Notes: a model not told the origin generated them from the sequence alone. A DNA stretch of 64,000 nucleotides from Portulaca oleracea (GCA_029582165.1 CM055874.1:3174114-3238113), one strand, 5' to 3'. Positions 11,384 to 24,559 are shown, counted from the stretch's first letter. Translations and numbers: made by a program.

Positions 11384-14300
11384 TCAGCTCTTTCTGACTA
11401 TTTCCTCCTGAACGCAATCTTCATCCGGCGTCATATTTAGATCAGGAAGCTCGAAAACGTTCTGCTCTGAGGAACATGCATCTGCATGGGATTCATCTGG
11501 GGTTTCCTTGCATTTTACTTGCTTCAATACATTTGAACAAGTGCTGGCTTCTGGTGTTTGATTCTGGTTCGTGGTTTCTTCCTTGGGTTCGATCAGATTC
11601 GCTTCATGGTTTGTCCTGGATCCCGTGTGAAAATCAAGCTGCGCAACATGGAAGAGTGATGTTTCAGTTTGGATGGCAAATTTCTGCTATCACTACGAAT
11701 GCAAATACTCTTCTTTCAGTTTGGATGGCAAATGTGAAGTATCGTATACTCTATAAACGAGAAATTTCCTTCACTTTTCAATGTCCTGACTATCAAAAGT
11801 ACCAACACCAGATGAATAGAAACCTAGTGGCTGGGCAGACTTGAAACAACTTGTAAAATTCGATGTCAAGTTCAAATAGGTTTGGTTTTGAGTCTATTCT
11901 CGTAATTGCATTCACAGCAGGGCAACAAACAGAAGCAACAAGCAATACAAAGTCCCAGCATTCATACCATTTATCCCATCCCAATAATTTGAAACCCAAA
12001 CTGGATCACATAAGCACACAGCAAACACAACACTGGCCATCAATCACGGAGCAAAGTTTCGAGTCCATACAGCATTCATAGCATGAGGTATTTACAGGAG
12101 TAAACTCTAATATACACAAATTGACAGCAGGCATTACCTTCCTTCTCTTCAAGTAGTTGCTTATCGATCTTTGCTGGGCCAATGTCAACTGTAATGCGGC
12201 TATCTCCTGTTTCAGACAACCACGGTGATTGTCAGTGGATTGGTCTTTATGGAAAACCCAATGAAATTTAACTACAAACATCAATTAGCTAAAGCTTTGG
12301 GGCCCGGAAACTGAACCTTTTTCAAATGTGCTCGCTCCTTCAAAAGTGAACTCTCCTCATCTTTAAGCTCCGCAAATGTCTGCCAGAATCAACTAAAACC
12401 TTTAATTTACACCCACTCACCTTATAATTGAATCAACATCACAAAGTTGAAACCATAGCTACTGGGAACCCTACATACAACTGCGACCCACATTCCGGGA
12501 ACAAGTGTTCCAAACCAAAGCTAGACTAAAATTAAGTAAAATTTAGCAACCCAGGAATCGTTCCTGGTAACTATGGTTGAAACCATTACTATTCTATCGA
12601 CAGTACCTTTTTTCTGGGGCGTCGCTTGCCGGAGGTTGTAGTCACAGTTTCTGTAGAACCTGAAATCTGATGAGACAAAGAGAACATACATAAATCAATG
12701 ACCCATTCACATCTATATTTATCTCATGACAACAATCAGCAATATGAACATAATATTAATACAAGTTGCTATAATTATGTGTTCACTTCAACTCAAAGAA
12801 ACCCAGATTTTGACCAGAAACTCTCCCCCAGGCCATAAAATATCAAAAGGTGCAAACTTTAACTAACTCACCATTTCAAAACTTTGAAAAAAAAGTAGGC
12901 AGTCCATGGAAACAGAAATTAAGCATTCCGTGTTGTGGGCCCGCTAAAAGATCAAACCAAAATGAAAGCTACCAATTTTGAAGCGCCAGGTCAGCAGGAA
13001 AAAAAAAAGAAAAAACAAACCCACCCAACATCTCCGCATCTCACGACGGTGGACGGCCGTGATCTCATCCGGGAGCATTGCGGCTGCACGGAGAAGTATG
13101 CACTCGCAAGCAATAGGATTAGCAGAGCGTGACCAATGCGTGCCACGTGGCAGGCTCCTGTTGGTCAGAGCGGCTCGGGACATTAAAACCCGACGCGTCG
13201 GGCAAGCTCCCACAATCAAAACTCGAGACTCCCCATTTCAACCAAAAAAAAAAGAAAAGAAAAAATAGGTGGGTACAGCACGACAGCAAAAATTCGGTTC
13301 CCTAATTGGGAGGAGAAATTTATATATACAATTCGGATAGAACTAATATCGGTCAGAATTGAATTCGGACTATAAGATAAAATATTATGTTCAGATACTA
13401 GATTAATATCAAAATAAGAACAAAAATTTATATACATCCTTTTTTTTCCAAATCAATCAATTCAGATTTTTCGGATAGGATAAATTTTTGCGAACTATAG
13501 ACAGTAGAATTGGGTGCGTGACATATAGCGCCCTTTGAGGCTTTGACTTTGATTATTTCCCCAAAAAAAAAAAACTTTTGCAATTTCATGCTCACCCAAT
13601 TAGCTACAAAAAATACCAAACAGAAGAAAGAGTGCGTAAATCCACCAACAAGCAACGCCATAAATAAAAAAATAAAAAAAAAATACAACACCAAACTTGA
13701 CCTGCTCCACACACATATACAACCAGAAAGACCCCCACCTCTTTATCTTTGAAAAAAAAAAAGGATAAACAAAATTCCTAATTGGACGGTTGGACCCAGT
13801 AGTGACCCACTAACCCGCCAGTAACTATATCCCTATGTCCTATCCCCATTTGTTAACACCTCATGACTCAACCAAAAACACGAAATAGGAAAAAGATGGG
13901 AATGACGAATGAAAAATAATTTTATTTTGAAAGGGAAAAATCAGTGACGCCGGCGTGGGTAATCGGAAAACGCCGCTGTAGACCGGGAGCCACCGCCATG
14001 ACCGCCGTGAGAGGAGATCCGGCACCGGCGTTGTGATGACCCGTTTTCCCCAGAAATAAAATATAGAAAAAAGGGGAGACTGAAGTTTGTAAAGACACTA
14101 AGAATGTTGGAAGAGGAAGAAGAAGAAGAAGAGCATCTGACCTTGGATCTGAGAGGATCGGAGGGCGGAGGAAGATCGGTGGATGAATCGACGCTCCAAG
14201 AGAGGGGGGTGGTAGGGCTGTTGCAGCGGCTGCCAACCTTCTTCTTGTCGGCGGAGGAGCGCGGCTGGCGGGAGCCCCACGTCGGCGGGGGGAGGGGGTT

Positions 14301-14396
14301 GAAGGCGGCGGCGGCGGAGTCTTTGAGGCGGATGAGGACCTCCGCCACGAGGGCGGCGTCGGAAACCGCCGCAGAGAGCCAACACTCCTCTTTCAT
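11384..14396 (-). CDS. Paralog B: small plant coiled-coil protein of unknown function
   Basis: Five coding exons on the minus strand: 14142-14396, 12607-12666, 12317-12379, 12138-12206 and 11384-11638. They total 702 nt (233 aa), with the same exon phases as paralog A. The first exon differs from A at only about eight to ten of 85 residues. The changes cluster just before the SPTTPLSWS motif, where a KKVGSRCN stretch replaces an Arg-rich one. The coiled-coil exons are almost unchanged (TFAELKDEESSLLKER; EIAALQLTLAQQRS). The tail keeps the LPDLNMTPDEDC motif and ends EEIVRKS. The intact frame, conserved splice sites and conserved 3' flank say this is a functional duplicate. Biochemical function is not known to me. 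It lies about 8 kb upstream of A in the direction of transcription. Confidence 0.85.
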
Positions 14397-14756
14397 GGGC
14401 TCAGTAATGGTTGAGAGTTACGTTGTTTGAGTGGGTAGTAGCGGTGGCGGAGAGAGAAAGCAATGAAGAGATAGAGAGAGAGAGAGAGTTGGTGAATGGA
14501 GAGAAGAAAAAAGAGGGGAAAGATGAGTTTGGTTGAAATGTGGGAGAGCATATGAATATGAAGATGACTCAGATGGGTGGGGTTGGTTATAATTATGGGA
14601 AGGTGTGGGATGAAACAGAGAAAAGGGAAGAGTGTGTGGCACGAGGTGAGAGACAAACACCCACAATCCCAGCCTTTTTTTCTTTTTTCTTTTTTAATTT
14701 TATTTCCCTTCTTTGCTCTTTGCTTCAAATGGGAAATTTACCTTTACATGTTACTA
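14397..14756 (-). promoter_or_regulatory. Likely promoter and 5' UTR of paralog B
   Basis: The region shares extended similarity with 3525-3800 upstream of paralog A, including the GA-rich tract (about 14470-14520) and a block around 14580-14610. Conservation between two tandem duplicates suggests a shared leader or promoter. No TATA box can be assigned with confidence. Confidence 0.4.
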
Positions 14757-15013
14757 CTCCCTCCGTTCCATATTAACTGACATCTTTGGAAATTGTGCAG
14801 TCAAACGTTAAAAATTTTTATTACAAATTTCTCAATATATACAATGAATTGTTATATAAAATTACTACCATTAGATTTGTAACGAAAAATACTATCGTAA
14901 AAGTATAATATTGTAATTGTTTATAAAATATTATCTGAGAAAGTATCAATTAAAGACTGACATCGGAAACCGTGATAGTCAACAAAATGACACTTAATAT
15001 GGAACGGAGGGAG
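14757..15013. mobile_element. Stowaway MITE, 257 bp
   Basis: The ends are CTCCCTCCGTTCCATATTAA and its inverse, with a TA duplication on each side (14755-14756, 15014-15015). It is closely similar, in reverse orientation, to the element at 50445-50701, which has the same length. Confidence 0.9.
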
Positions 15014-15015
15014 TA

Positions 15016-16452
15016 CTTCACATACGCAAATTCAACCCTACGTCGTATGTTTATTTTGATATATCACCTATATTAAAATATATTACTTTTTTTATGTGAA
15101 ATAAATTTATATAAAAAAATTGATAAATTTAAAAGGTATAGATTAATTTTGTAAAAATATTTGATAAATTTATCATAAATTTTATAATAGATATAGAATA
15201 TTAGTATTCATGTTCGATATATTAGCGTTTTGAAAGTATTTCGTGAAACGTTAACGGTAACTGCAACGACAAGTTTGACAGCGACATAACGTTGATGTGA
15301 CATGAATAGGGACGAGAAAGGCAATACAGTAGCGAGGATAGCTCAAACTCATGCTCGACATGCGATGAGGAATATGCCTTGTACTAAAATCAATTTTTTT
15401 GTTCGTTTCCAGTGGTTTTGCTTGTTGATAACCCAAAGCCCAAAAGAATTAATGTTACACCACTTATACATTCTGACTATACATTTGCAAGTGGGTGTAA
15501 AACGATTGAATTGTCACTTCTTTTTTTAGTAGAAGGGCACTCTCAATATTTGATCAAATTATCCAAACAAACAATGAGTGGTGGCCTTTTTTATTTAAAA
15601 AAAAAAACAATTTGTTTCAAAAATTGATAAAACTAATAAAAAAATATATATGAATGTTGAACTAATTAAGGATCTACCATGTACTTGCCGACCCGTAGAT
15701 CCATTGTGAGTCAGGGTCCGGTGGGTCTAGATCCAAAAGAATTGGACAAGATTATGTATGGGTCCAGTTGGACCCCAACCAGACTCGTTGTCATCGGGCT
15801 TGATCCATGAGCCAAAGCTAAAAATGACCCATTGCCATCGGGCTTGACCCATGTGCCAAAGCTAACAATGGATTCCAATGTGGTATTTAAGACATCCATG
15901 GAGAATATGAGGTCTGCATTGGGCTTTGTACTCCCTTGAAGACAACACAATTGCTCGACTACAAAGATTGGGTGGTTGGAAGAGGACTCGCAAATTCACC
16001 AAACTTTGACCTTCAAGACTCTCTATGAAGAGCGGATATATATTATATAGGGAAAAGAACTAGAAACCAATGGGAAGAGAAATTATTATGGATGGCCATT
16101 TTCCCTAGTCCCCTTGAAATAATTTACTGAACTTATGAGAAAAATAATGAATTTCAATTTTCACATCAAAATTTTACCATCTATTCAATTTTCACATCAA
16201 AATTTTACCATCTATTAGAGAGAATTAAACATACGCAAATTTATCAATTTGGAGAAGTTAGCTAATTTTTCCGAAAATTTTCACGGCCAAATGCTCCTGA
16301 AGAAGGACTTGACCCTCACTATAGTAGCATTTTTTTTTCTTTTCGTATGGTTGGACTTTTTTTACCTTCCACTTATTTAGGATTCAACAACAAGCCCAAT
16401 AATTGTTTGACTGATCCAAATCAATAGAGTCAACCAGTTTTGAGAGGTTTTA
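15016..16452. other. Intergenic DNA without a recognised gene
   Basis: This stretch is AT-rich. It contains a direct repeat of about 33 bp at 16152-16217 (a block beginning TTCAATTTTCACATC, twice in tandem). Small ORFs here show no domain that I recognise. Confidence 0.35.
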
Positions 16453-16714
16453 GGCCCTGTTCTTTTCTGCGGTATTTTGCGGTATGATGTGGTGAGGTGT
16501 GGTGGAATTGTGGTGGGTGTGGTAAAATCGTGGTAGGTTATTGGTATGTGGAGTAGGTGAGGAGAGAGAATGTAAAAAGTAGAGGAGAAAAATAAGAAGA
16601 GAGAAAAGTGAGGAGAGAAAAAAGTAATGATTTGCGATAAAGTGTGATGAGTTGTGACAAACTGCGGTATGCTGTGGTTCCACAGTTTGCCAATCGCAGA
16701 AAAAAAACAGGGCC
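16453..16714. mobile_element. Tourist-like (PIF/Harbinger) MITE with TTA duplication
   Basis: The terminal inverted repeats are GGCCCTGTTCTTTTCTGCGG and its near-exact inverse. A TTA trinucleotide flanks both ends (16450-16452, 16715-16717), which is the PIF/Harbinger target. Subterminal sequence is rich in GTGGTG motifs. It is related to the copy at 27154-27391. Confidence 0.85.
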
Positions 16715-17099
16715 TTAGTTTGTTGGATAAGTTTTATAATCAACCGACCCGGTCAAGTTAGCAAGTCCGATTGGACCGGCAAGACTTGGTTGACAACATA
16801 AACCAGGCCCTATTTGATAACATAGATCATTCAACACTTGCATCAAAGCCAAAATTTAACATTAATTTTAGGCTTGTTATTTTTTTATGGTAAGTAGAAA
16901 TATAATATGTATTTAGACAGGAATGAATATATATTTGTATATATGGTAATATAGATAGGAAAAATATGTAGTTTAACTGTATAAACTGTTAAGCTAATAT
17001 AGATAGCTTAGTATAACTAGAAATGGGTATTGGTAAAATCAAGTAGAATATATGGTAAATCCGACTTACCTTGAAAAAACCAAGGCCAAATCTATCTCA

Positions 17100-17343
17100 G
17101 GTTCCGTTCTTTTATACGGTTTGTGCAGTGTGATAATGGTGCGGTGAAATTTAAAAAACTATGATGAGAGTTGTAGTAAAAGTGGGGTATGTGATGTCAG
17201 AAAAGAGTGTGAAAAGTGGATGAAAAAAGTGAAAAAATATATCGATAATGATTGTAACGTGACGTGGTGCAGTTTGGTAGAAACTAAGGAGTGCGATGCA
17301 GTGTGGTACTACACGGCAAACTACTACATAAAAGAACGAAGCC
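17100..17343. mobile_element. Tourist-like MITE
   Basis: The inverted ends are GGTTCCGTTCTTTTATACGG and a matching CATAAAAGAACGAAGCC end. The interior shows the same GTG-rich composition as the other copies in the window. The target duplication is not clear. Confidence 0.65.
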
Positions 17344-17637
17344 TAAAAGAATTTGACCCCCTGAATTTTTGCCATCTCTTCACCCAAGGGGGTTGAAACT
17401 TTGAAGTTAAAAGGAACCAAAAATGATACGAAATGAATATGTATACAGCTAACCATTAGGGATTCAAAGACTCCTAAAATTCTCCCTATTCCTTTGTTCT
17501 ACCAACCCTTGCCACAAGTAAATAAGCAAGTGAATCATCCCTATTCTTGTCGTAATTTACACCTACATTTGGAAGGCTCTTTGGTCATTGTGCAGATGAA
17601 CAAAGTCCCCCATACTAATCTCCAACCCTTTCTCAAT

Positions 17638-20388
17638 TCAATCCAAGAATGTCGTATTCAGGTGACAATCTTCGTCCGGCATCATATTCAAATCAGGAAG
17701 CACAAAACTTGGCTCCTCTTCACATTTATGCTGTGACAAGCATGAATGAGGCTCCTGCGAGTCTTCCTCGCATTTTGCTCCTTTCAATGCCACATTCTGG
17801 GCTGTGGCTTCTTCTTTTGGTCCGATTGATTTTGCTTTAGAGTTCGAGCTCGATTCTATGGGTGAAATCAGAACATGGTTTACCTTCCTTCTCTTCAAAT
17901 TGTTGTTTACTGATCTCTGCTCGTCCAAAGTTACCTGTAATCCCGCTAACTCCTGTTTCAGAAGAGCAGTTGTTGATTGGGTCAGTGAATTAGCTCAACA
18001 GAGACAAATACAAGAGGCAGTAGTAGTGCAAAGTGACAACACAAAAACTGAACCTTTTTCAAGTGGGTTCGCTCCTTCAAAAGTGAACTCTCCTCATCTT
18101 TAAGCTCCTCAAATGTCTGCCAAAATCAAATAGGAAACCCGAAATTAGTTGACATAGGTAAACAAACATGGAATATGAATTGCCACAAACTTGGATGCAT
18201 TCTTATACTGCACACTCATTCGATTTATGTTATTGACAATACCTTTTCTCTAGCACGTCTCTTGAAGGAGGTGGAGGATGATGGAGATTCTGTAGAAGAA
18301 GCTGTAATCTGTGACAAAGAAATCATACATCAGTCACCCATTTGATTCAAAAACACCTTCCAACCAAAGTAGCAAGCATCAGTCTAACTTTAGTGTTCTT
18401 TTTTTCTTTTATGGTAGGGATAAACCATCATCATCAATCATCATAATTACAACCACTAATTCAAACCCTTCACAAGTTTCTCTGAAAAACAAAAAAAGAT
18501 TCAAACTTTAGCTCATCACTGTTCAAAATATTGAAAAAATACTCCCTCCGGCCCATATTATTTGATTTCTTTAGAAATCGTGACTTTTGATTGTAAATTT
18601 CTCAGTACATATAATGAATTACTCTATAAATATTTATTCGTAACTAAAAATTCTGTAAAAAAACGAAAACACGCTTAGACAAGCATTGTGGGTCCCCGAC
18701 AGGGATTCGCAAAAGATCAAATCACACTGAAAATTACTCCAAACACAGGTGGACGACCCTGATCTCATCCGGGAGCATCTGCGAATATGCACCCAGATGC
18801 ACTCAATCAACAGATGCGTCTAGCCGTCCATCACCTATCGAGTATCGACCCTATTCAACCGATCGACCCGCGTAGGACCATAAAAGCCTAACTAAGCCAC
18901 GTGGCAAAACCTTACAGGTACATGGTCCGAGAACTAAATAAGAAGTAACAACCCGATCCATTGCGGGTCGGACCAAGTCCATTCCATTTATTACATTCAA
19001 ATTTAACTTTAAAAAATTGGGAAAAGAAGATCAGATCTTGAAAATTCTCATTCAAAACTTAACACTTTTTTTACATAATTGGAACCGTGACATGTATTAT
19101 TTGACTTTTTTTTTCATTTGCAATTTTTAACACACGAGCTAAAATCCCAAGAGAGTCATTTGCAATTTTTTTTCATTTGCAATTTTTAAAGAAAAGTAGA
19201 AAACAAAGGGGAAAAAAGTTTTAATTTCACGGACATTGAAATGAGAAAAGGGACCACATAGGACTCCGGAAGGTGCGTACACCGAATTAAAATCTCCGGC
19301 GGCACTACAAGAGGAGCACGAGTTGCCGCGCACACATCCACCAACAAACCACCGTCAATTTTTTTTATAAAAAAGAAAAAAAAAACTAAACTTGACCTCC
19401 ACAACTACACAACCCAAAAATAAGACCGAAAATTCCCAGCTAGGGTTGACATAGCGACCCACAAAAAACCCACATTTAACGGGTTTAGACCTGTCAATTC
19501 AGGTGGGTCGGGTTCGGTATACCCGTATTTCAGATTTGTCATATTTTCGGTTTGGGAAATCGAATCGGATTTGGGTCGGGTTGCGAGACTGAACGAATAA
19601 TAGCATGAATACATCATTGATGTCAGAATAAGAACAAGTGGAGATTTACAAAGAAGGAAAATTAACACCCCTACAAGAACGACCGCCGGAACCCTTCATC
19701 GGAAGTTTCCTCCCTGACGTCCCGTTAGGCGTCGTCTAATTTTCCCAGACGAAACTGCCCCTCATCGAGAGTAAAACCACACGAAGGGCACTTCCGTCGA
19801 ATCAAAAACCCAAAAAATATATGGAAAAAAATCCACTTCTGAGATCTGAAACAGAGAGCGACGAAAGAGAAACAGTGACCCACATCGGAAAGTTGAGATT
19901 TTTGGGGGAAAAAATGAAAAACGAAATCGTAAATTTCAGCCGCCGGGAGAAGAGAGATTCGACTCCCAGGCAAGGGTATTTCGTAAATTCAGCGGAATCT
20001 GGGCTTAAATGGCAAAACCCCATTTCCCCATAAATAATCAAAAAAATAAAAAAGGAAAGTGAAGCTTGAAGAAACTCCAAGAATGTTCGTATGACAGGAG
20101 AAAGAAAAGGATGAGAGAAAGAACAGATCGGACCTTAGATCTGAACCGATCGGACGGCGGGGGATGATCGGCGGAGGAATCGTCGCTCCAAGCTGAGAGG
20201 GGCGTAGTAGGGCTGCTACGGCGGCGCGTGTCTCTCTTCTTCTTCTCGACCGACGACCGCGGCTGGCGTGCGCCCCACGACGGCGGCGGAAAGGAGTCGA
20301 CGACGGCGGAGTCTTTGAGGCGGACGAGGAGCTCGGCCACCAGTCTGGCGTCGGAAACCGCCGCGGTTACCCACCACTCTTGATTCAT
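17638..20388 (-). CDS. Paralog C: diverged third copy with an apparent intron loss
   Basis: Coding exons on the minus strand are 20134-20388, 18243-18308, 18054-18116 and 17638-17952, totalling 699 nt (232 aa). Exon 1 keeps the W-x-AAVSDA start and an interrupted SPTTPLSAWS motif. The coiled-coil exons are conserved (TFEELKDEESSLLKER; LKRRK). The tail carries VLPDLNMMPDEDC and ends early with TTFLD. In copies A and B an intron of about 400-500 bp separates exons 4 and 5. Here the frame runs straight through and only about 12 bp of former intron (encoding roughly V-N-H-V) separate the two homologous parts. The first bases after exon 4 are still GTAAAC, the old donor. The frame is otherwise intact, so I call it a gene rather than a pseudogene. 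Function unknown. Confidence 0.8.
18542..18662. mobile_element. Truncated Stowaway MITE inside intron 1 of paralog C
   Basis: A left end of the form CTCCCTCCGGCCCATATTAT is followed by sequence similar to the interior of the element at 14757-15013. No matching right end is present. Confidence 0.5.
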
Positions 20389-20644
20389 CGGGGGCAGTGT
20401 GTCGCAGTAGGAGTGAGGAATGAGGAGGTGAAGGGAGAAATGAGGAGGAGGTGGCTGAGAGAGAAGAGGTGAAGAAAGACGAATGAAGGGGGGGATAAGA
20501 AGGAAGGAGAGATGAATTGATTTTAATTATGGGAAGGGAAGGTGTGGCATGACACAGAGCCAAGCAAAGGAAGGAGCGCTATATAAAGGACTGATGAATA
20601 AGAGACCCGCTGAGCTCCATACTTTTCTTTCTTGTTTTATTTTT

Positions 20645-21177
20645 GGAAAATTGAAATCTAATAAACTAAATTTCATGTCCATTTTGATCTAACAAATCAA
20701 ACTTAATTTTTTGTTAATGGCAAACTGTACTTAACATAACATTTTTTTTAGTGAACTTCCACCAATTTCCGATTACCAGAAAAATGACATAGAAGTTTTT
20801 TTGCTCATTGAAATAAACCTAATTGAAATGAACAATTGTTGTCTGAAGTGACAAGAATGAAAAATGAATTATAGAGAATGAGGGATAGGAGTCAGAACTT
20901 TAAGCGTCTGGATGAAGAAAATGTGAGGTTCAGAACCAAGCTTGACCAGGAGAAAAGGAAGAGGAAGTCATCTTTATTTTCCTTTTATTTTTCGTCTATA
21001 AAACACATTTCAATTAGTAAAAAAACCTCCAAGTCCTTTTTTCCGATAACAGGAAATTGGTGGAGGTTCACTAAGAAAAATTTTATGTTAAGTACAATTT
21101 GTCATTAACAAAAAGTTAAGTTTGGTTTGTTAGATCAAAATGGACATAAAGTTTGGTTTATTATATTCCAATTTTTC
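20645..21177 (+). mobile_element. MULE-type non-autonomous element, copy 1, with a coiled-coil insert
   Basis: Long terminal inverted repeats of about 150-180 bp start GGAAAATTG, and the right end is its inverse. A perfect 9-bp duplication, TTTATTTTT, flanks it (20636-20644 and 21178-21186), as expected for Mutator-like elements. Between the repeats is a gene-like segment (about 20840-20970) that translates on the plus strand to a charged helix including RLDEENVRFRTKLDQEKRKR. A second copy lies at 61501-62059. No transposase is present. Confidence 0.8.
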
Positions 21178-21484
21178 TTTATTTTTTCCCTTTTTTTATA
21201 TTAGGTTTTAGGCTTTGGCCTTGGTATATAGTAAAATGAAATTGGAAATCCAATAGGTTTTTGGTTGGGTTGGGTTGGGTTTGACATGCATCTTATTTCG
21301 GATTTGTTATATTAAATTTTAAAATAAATAAATAAATTGGTTACGGATCGAGTCAGTTTTTGCCAAGCCTAAACAAGTTAATGACTTGTGATCTTGTGAC
21401 TCAACCATCGACCAAAAAGAAAAAAAGGGAAAAGAAGTTATCACCCTCTACAAGATTGAACGAATAACAACATGAATACAATAA

Positions 21485-21632
21485 GGCATCGTTCTTTTAT
21501 ACGGTGGAATTGTGGTGCGGTAAGTTGCGGTGGAAAATAATAAATGGGTATTGATATTAATAAAAAGGTAAATAATAGATTGCGGTAGATTACGCTACTG
21601 TAAGTTGCGGTACCGCACAAAAGAATGATATC
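21485..21632. mobile_element. Short Tourist-like MITE with TAA duplication
   Basis: The ends are GGCATCGTTCTTTTATACGG and its imperfect inverse. TAA lies on both sides (21482-21484, 21633-21635). At 148 bp it is one of the shortest family members here. Confidence 0.75.
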
Positions 21633-22199
21633 TAAATTACTTTGAAACCTATAATGAACAATAATTGATGACACTTCTATGATTTTGATATATTTTTCCG
21701 GCCTAAGATTTTATGTTACATACTTGTATTGGTTTCTCTACTATGAAAAAAAAAGGAACGGAGAGAATGAACATGCTAGTTTAATATAATGTTTTTTTTA
21801 AGAGATTAGTATAATGATTTTGAATAGTAATATATGCACCTTTTCAAATGTTAGATTGTAATATATTATCTTTATTATTGGGTATTAAATTATTAAATAT
21901 ACAAATACACATAACCTTTATGTCCAAAGGAACGTTTAATAAGAATTCCATAAAATTTTCCTTGGAAAGTTTTTCAAGAGATAAATGTTCCCATGAAAAA
22001 TTTCCTCTGGCCTCCCCTACGTGAAATTTCTCTAAGTAAAGGCGGAAAATTGTCGGTCCCTTACAAAAAAAGTTTCCAAGATCCAGATACAACTAAACGT
22101 GGGAAAATAAGTCAATTGGGCAAAACTCACCAATTATCCTAAAGTTTTTGACCTACCAAACACTCTTTAAATGATTTTAATGTAGCTACCATGACTTAA

Positions 22200-22452
22200 G
22201 GCCCTGTTCTTTTATACAGTGCGGTACCACAACTCGTCATACTACTCAATATTCTTCCACACTTTATCATACCATATCACATTTTACCACAATTATCAAT
22301 ATATTTTCTCAATTTTCTCTTTTCTCACTTTTCTCCTCTACTCTTCATATTTTGTCTCTTCACCTACCATATCGATTATATTTTCCACAAATTTTGTTAT
22401 ACTATTCCACGCGCGCACTTTCTCACCATACCGACCGCATAAAAGAACAGGG
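22200..22452. mobile_element. Tourist-like MITE
   Basis: The left end is GGCCCTGTTCTTTTATACAG and the right end reads CGCATAAAAGAACAGGG. TAA precedes the element; the right flank has diverged. Confidence 0.7.
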
Positions 22453-23578
22453 ATTTGTGATGAATCGATCTCAGGGTTGATGTCGTATTTGTGGTGAATC
22501 TATCTCATGGCTGATGTCGTAGGTGGAGGACATTGCATTAGATTCATAAGGAATGAGTATAAAAGCCATTTAAATCATAAATGAGATCGATTCACTAAAC
22601 TTAAGTCGTTGTGGACACAATTAAAACAGTTAGGTGCATGTGTGCGCATGTGTGAGTGAGATATGTCGGGGGGAGGGGGGAGATTTTGCAACATGACATG
22701 GTGAAATGACAGGGTAAATTTGTCAATTTATCTATTGTGTATCTTATAATGTCATCCGTGTATTCCTTACACCCAAATTCAAGTGTTAAAAAATAAGGGT
22801 AAAAGAAAGTAGAAATGGGTAAACCTACCCACCCTACTTCACCTCATTCCACCTCACTCTCTCCACAAGTAAGGATAAGAAAAAGTAAGGTCCTTACTCC
22901 CTCCTTAACCCCTATGTATCCGGTATCCACCTCCCAAGCAAACCTTAAGGCGCATAATTGTGAATCAATGACATTTACTTTCTTGATTTGATTGCATATC
23001 AAATAAGAAATAATCAATCATAATTAATTCCAAAATATCATTTAGTCTCCGTTTTTTTGGAAAGTAAGAGTTGCCTACAACCTACTCACCTGACATATTT
23101 CTATCTACATCACATACACTAAAAATATTTCAACCTACATACATTACATTACATATATTCAAACATTTACGTATTTATACTTATGTTACTTTACTTATCA
23201 ATATCTATCTAATCCTACCGTACTTATATTATTGTGCATACCTTACTTCTACTTACCCATGAAAAGTACAGAAACTTAATATGCAGCTAGCACTGCTCAA
23301 CGTTCCAACACGACCATGTTGCCCTTCTCCTTTGATTTTTTTTTCTTATGCAATGTGGCCTGTGTTGGTCTCAACACCGAAGCCACATTCTTTAGGAAGG
23401 TAAGTAGGATTATACTAACATATTACTAGTTATCTTACATATACTATATAAAAATGTCTGCTTTTTGAAAGGTAAATATAATCCTACTTATCTTATCTAT
23501 TATGTTGTTCAAGATGAGCGTATTGTCACTTGTTTTGATGGATACACTTTACTTGCACTACATCTTACACATGATGTA

Positions 23579-23704
23579 GGCCCTATTATTTGGTGTGATG
23601 CGGTACTACAATTCATATACTACTCAATATTTTTCCACATTTCACTACACTTTATCACAATCACTATCATGTATCGTACCATCATCACACAAAAGAATAG
23701 AACC
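23579..23704. mobile_element. Short Tourist-like MITE
   Basis: The left end is GGCCCTATTATTTGGTGTGA and the right end reads CACACAAAAGAATAGAACC. The interior is similar to the other family members. Confidence 0.6.
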
Positions 23705-24354
23705 TAATTTTGTTGTTCAAAAGAGAGTGCATTGCCACTCATTTTGATGGATCAAACTTGTCTATTGTACTCGTTTTATGGGTCAAACTTGTCCCGTGCT
23801 TAAGTTATTGAATTGATATGTAAACACGTTTATTCCTTAATTGATGAAATGAAATGGAAATGGAGATGAAATCGTTATTAATTATTTTGACAAAGAACCG
23901 TCAACAGAAGAAGCAATTTAACTTCCTATTCAACCTTCATAAAATGGTTAGGTTTAGGTGTTATTTTTTTGTCCGATAGTAAGAGGTTTAAAGATTGTTT
24001 TGTAAACAAACGTACCGTAAGGAATTCCAATTTGAAAAACCTGTTTAATTATTGGTGGCTGAGTTCTGAAAAAGCGGATTTTTTAAAATAAATTTTTTGT
24101 TTGTTGCGGTGGTTTGGGTTTAGGCGTAGCATCTTTTTGAGATTTCAACTTCTTTTCTTTAGGTGGACCAGTTCAATAATTCACTAATTCAGCTGCCATC
24201 AACTTTGCACTAACCCAGAAAAACACATTTCTAACACAAAACACTGTTTTCTTCACCTTTGATACACCTTTAATTCAACATCTTACAAACTACAACCACC
24301 TTCCCAACACATAATCATACACCATAAATAATTACAACCACATGTTGCTACAAG

Positions 24355-24445
24355 CTACAGCATCCGGCCGATCCATTCTAAAACCTACTGGAAAAGATAC
24401 GAGGTTCAGATCGGAACTTCGCCGGAAAACCTAAGCCTTACAGCT
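24355..24445 (-). promoter_or_regulatory. Conserved block in the 3' flank of gene D
   Basis: About 80-90 bp are nearly identical to 29100-29195 downstream of gene E, although surrounding non-coding sequence has diverged. It lies about 120-200 bp after the stop codon, so it is probably 3' UTR. A conserved cis element or RNA structure is possible. Confidence 0.5.
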
Positions 24446-24559
24446 GATTCAAACATAAAATGAAATTAAACCCCCTCTAAACTCCATTTCACCCATGATT
24501 TTCCCAGTCCTAATCTTCCTTTACCTTCAATCAAGCTGGAAAAAAAGAGGAAGAAGCTT

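Larger units (their letters stand above)
21178..24300. other. MITE-rich intergenic region
   Basis: No gene is recognised. The region holds three Tourist-like MITEs (listed separately) and otherwise AT-rich sequence. The segment 22640-22940 includes G-rich and ACCTC-rich patches without coding signal. Confidence 0.4.
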
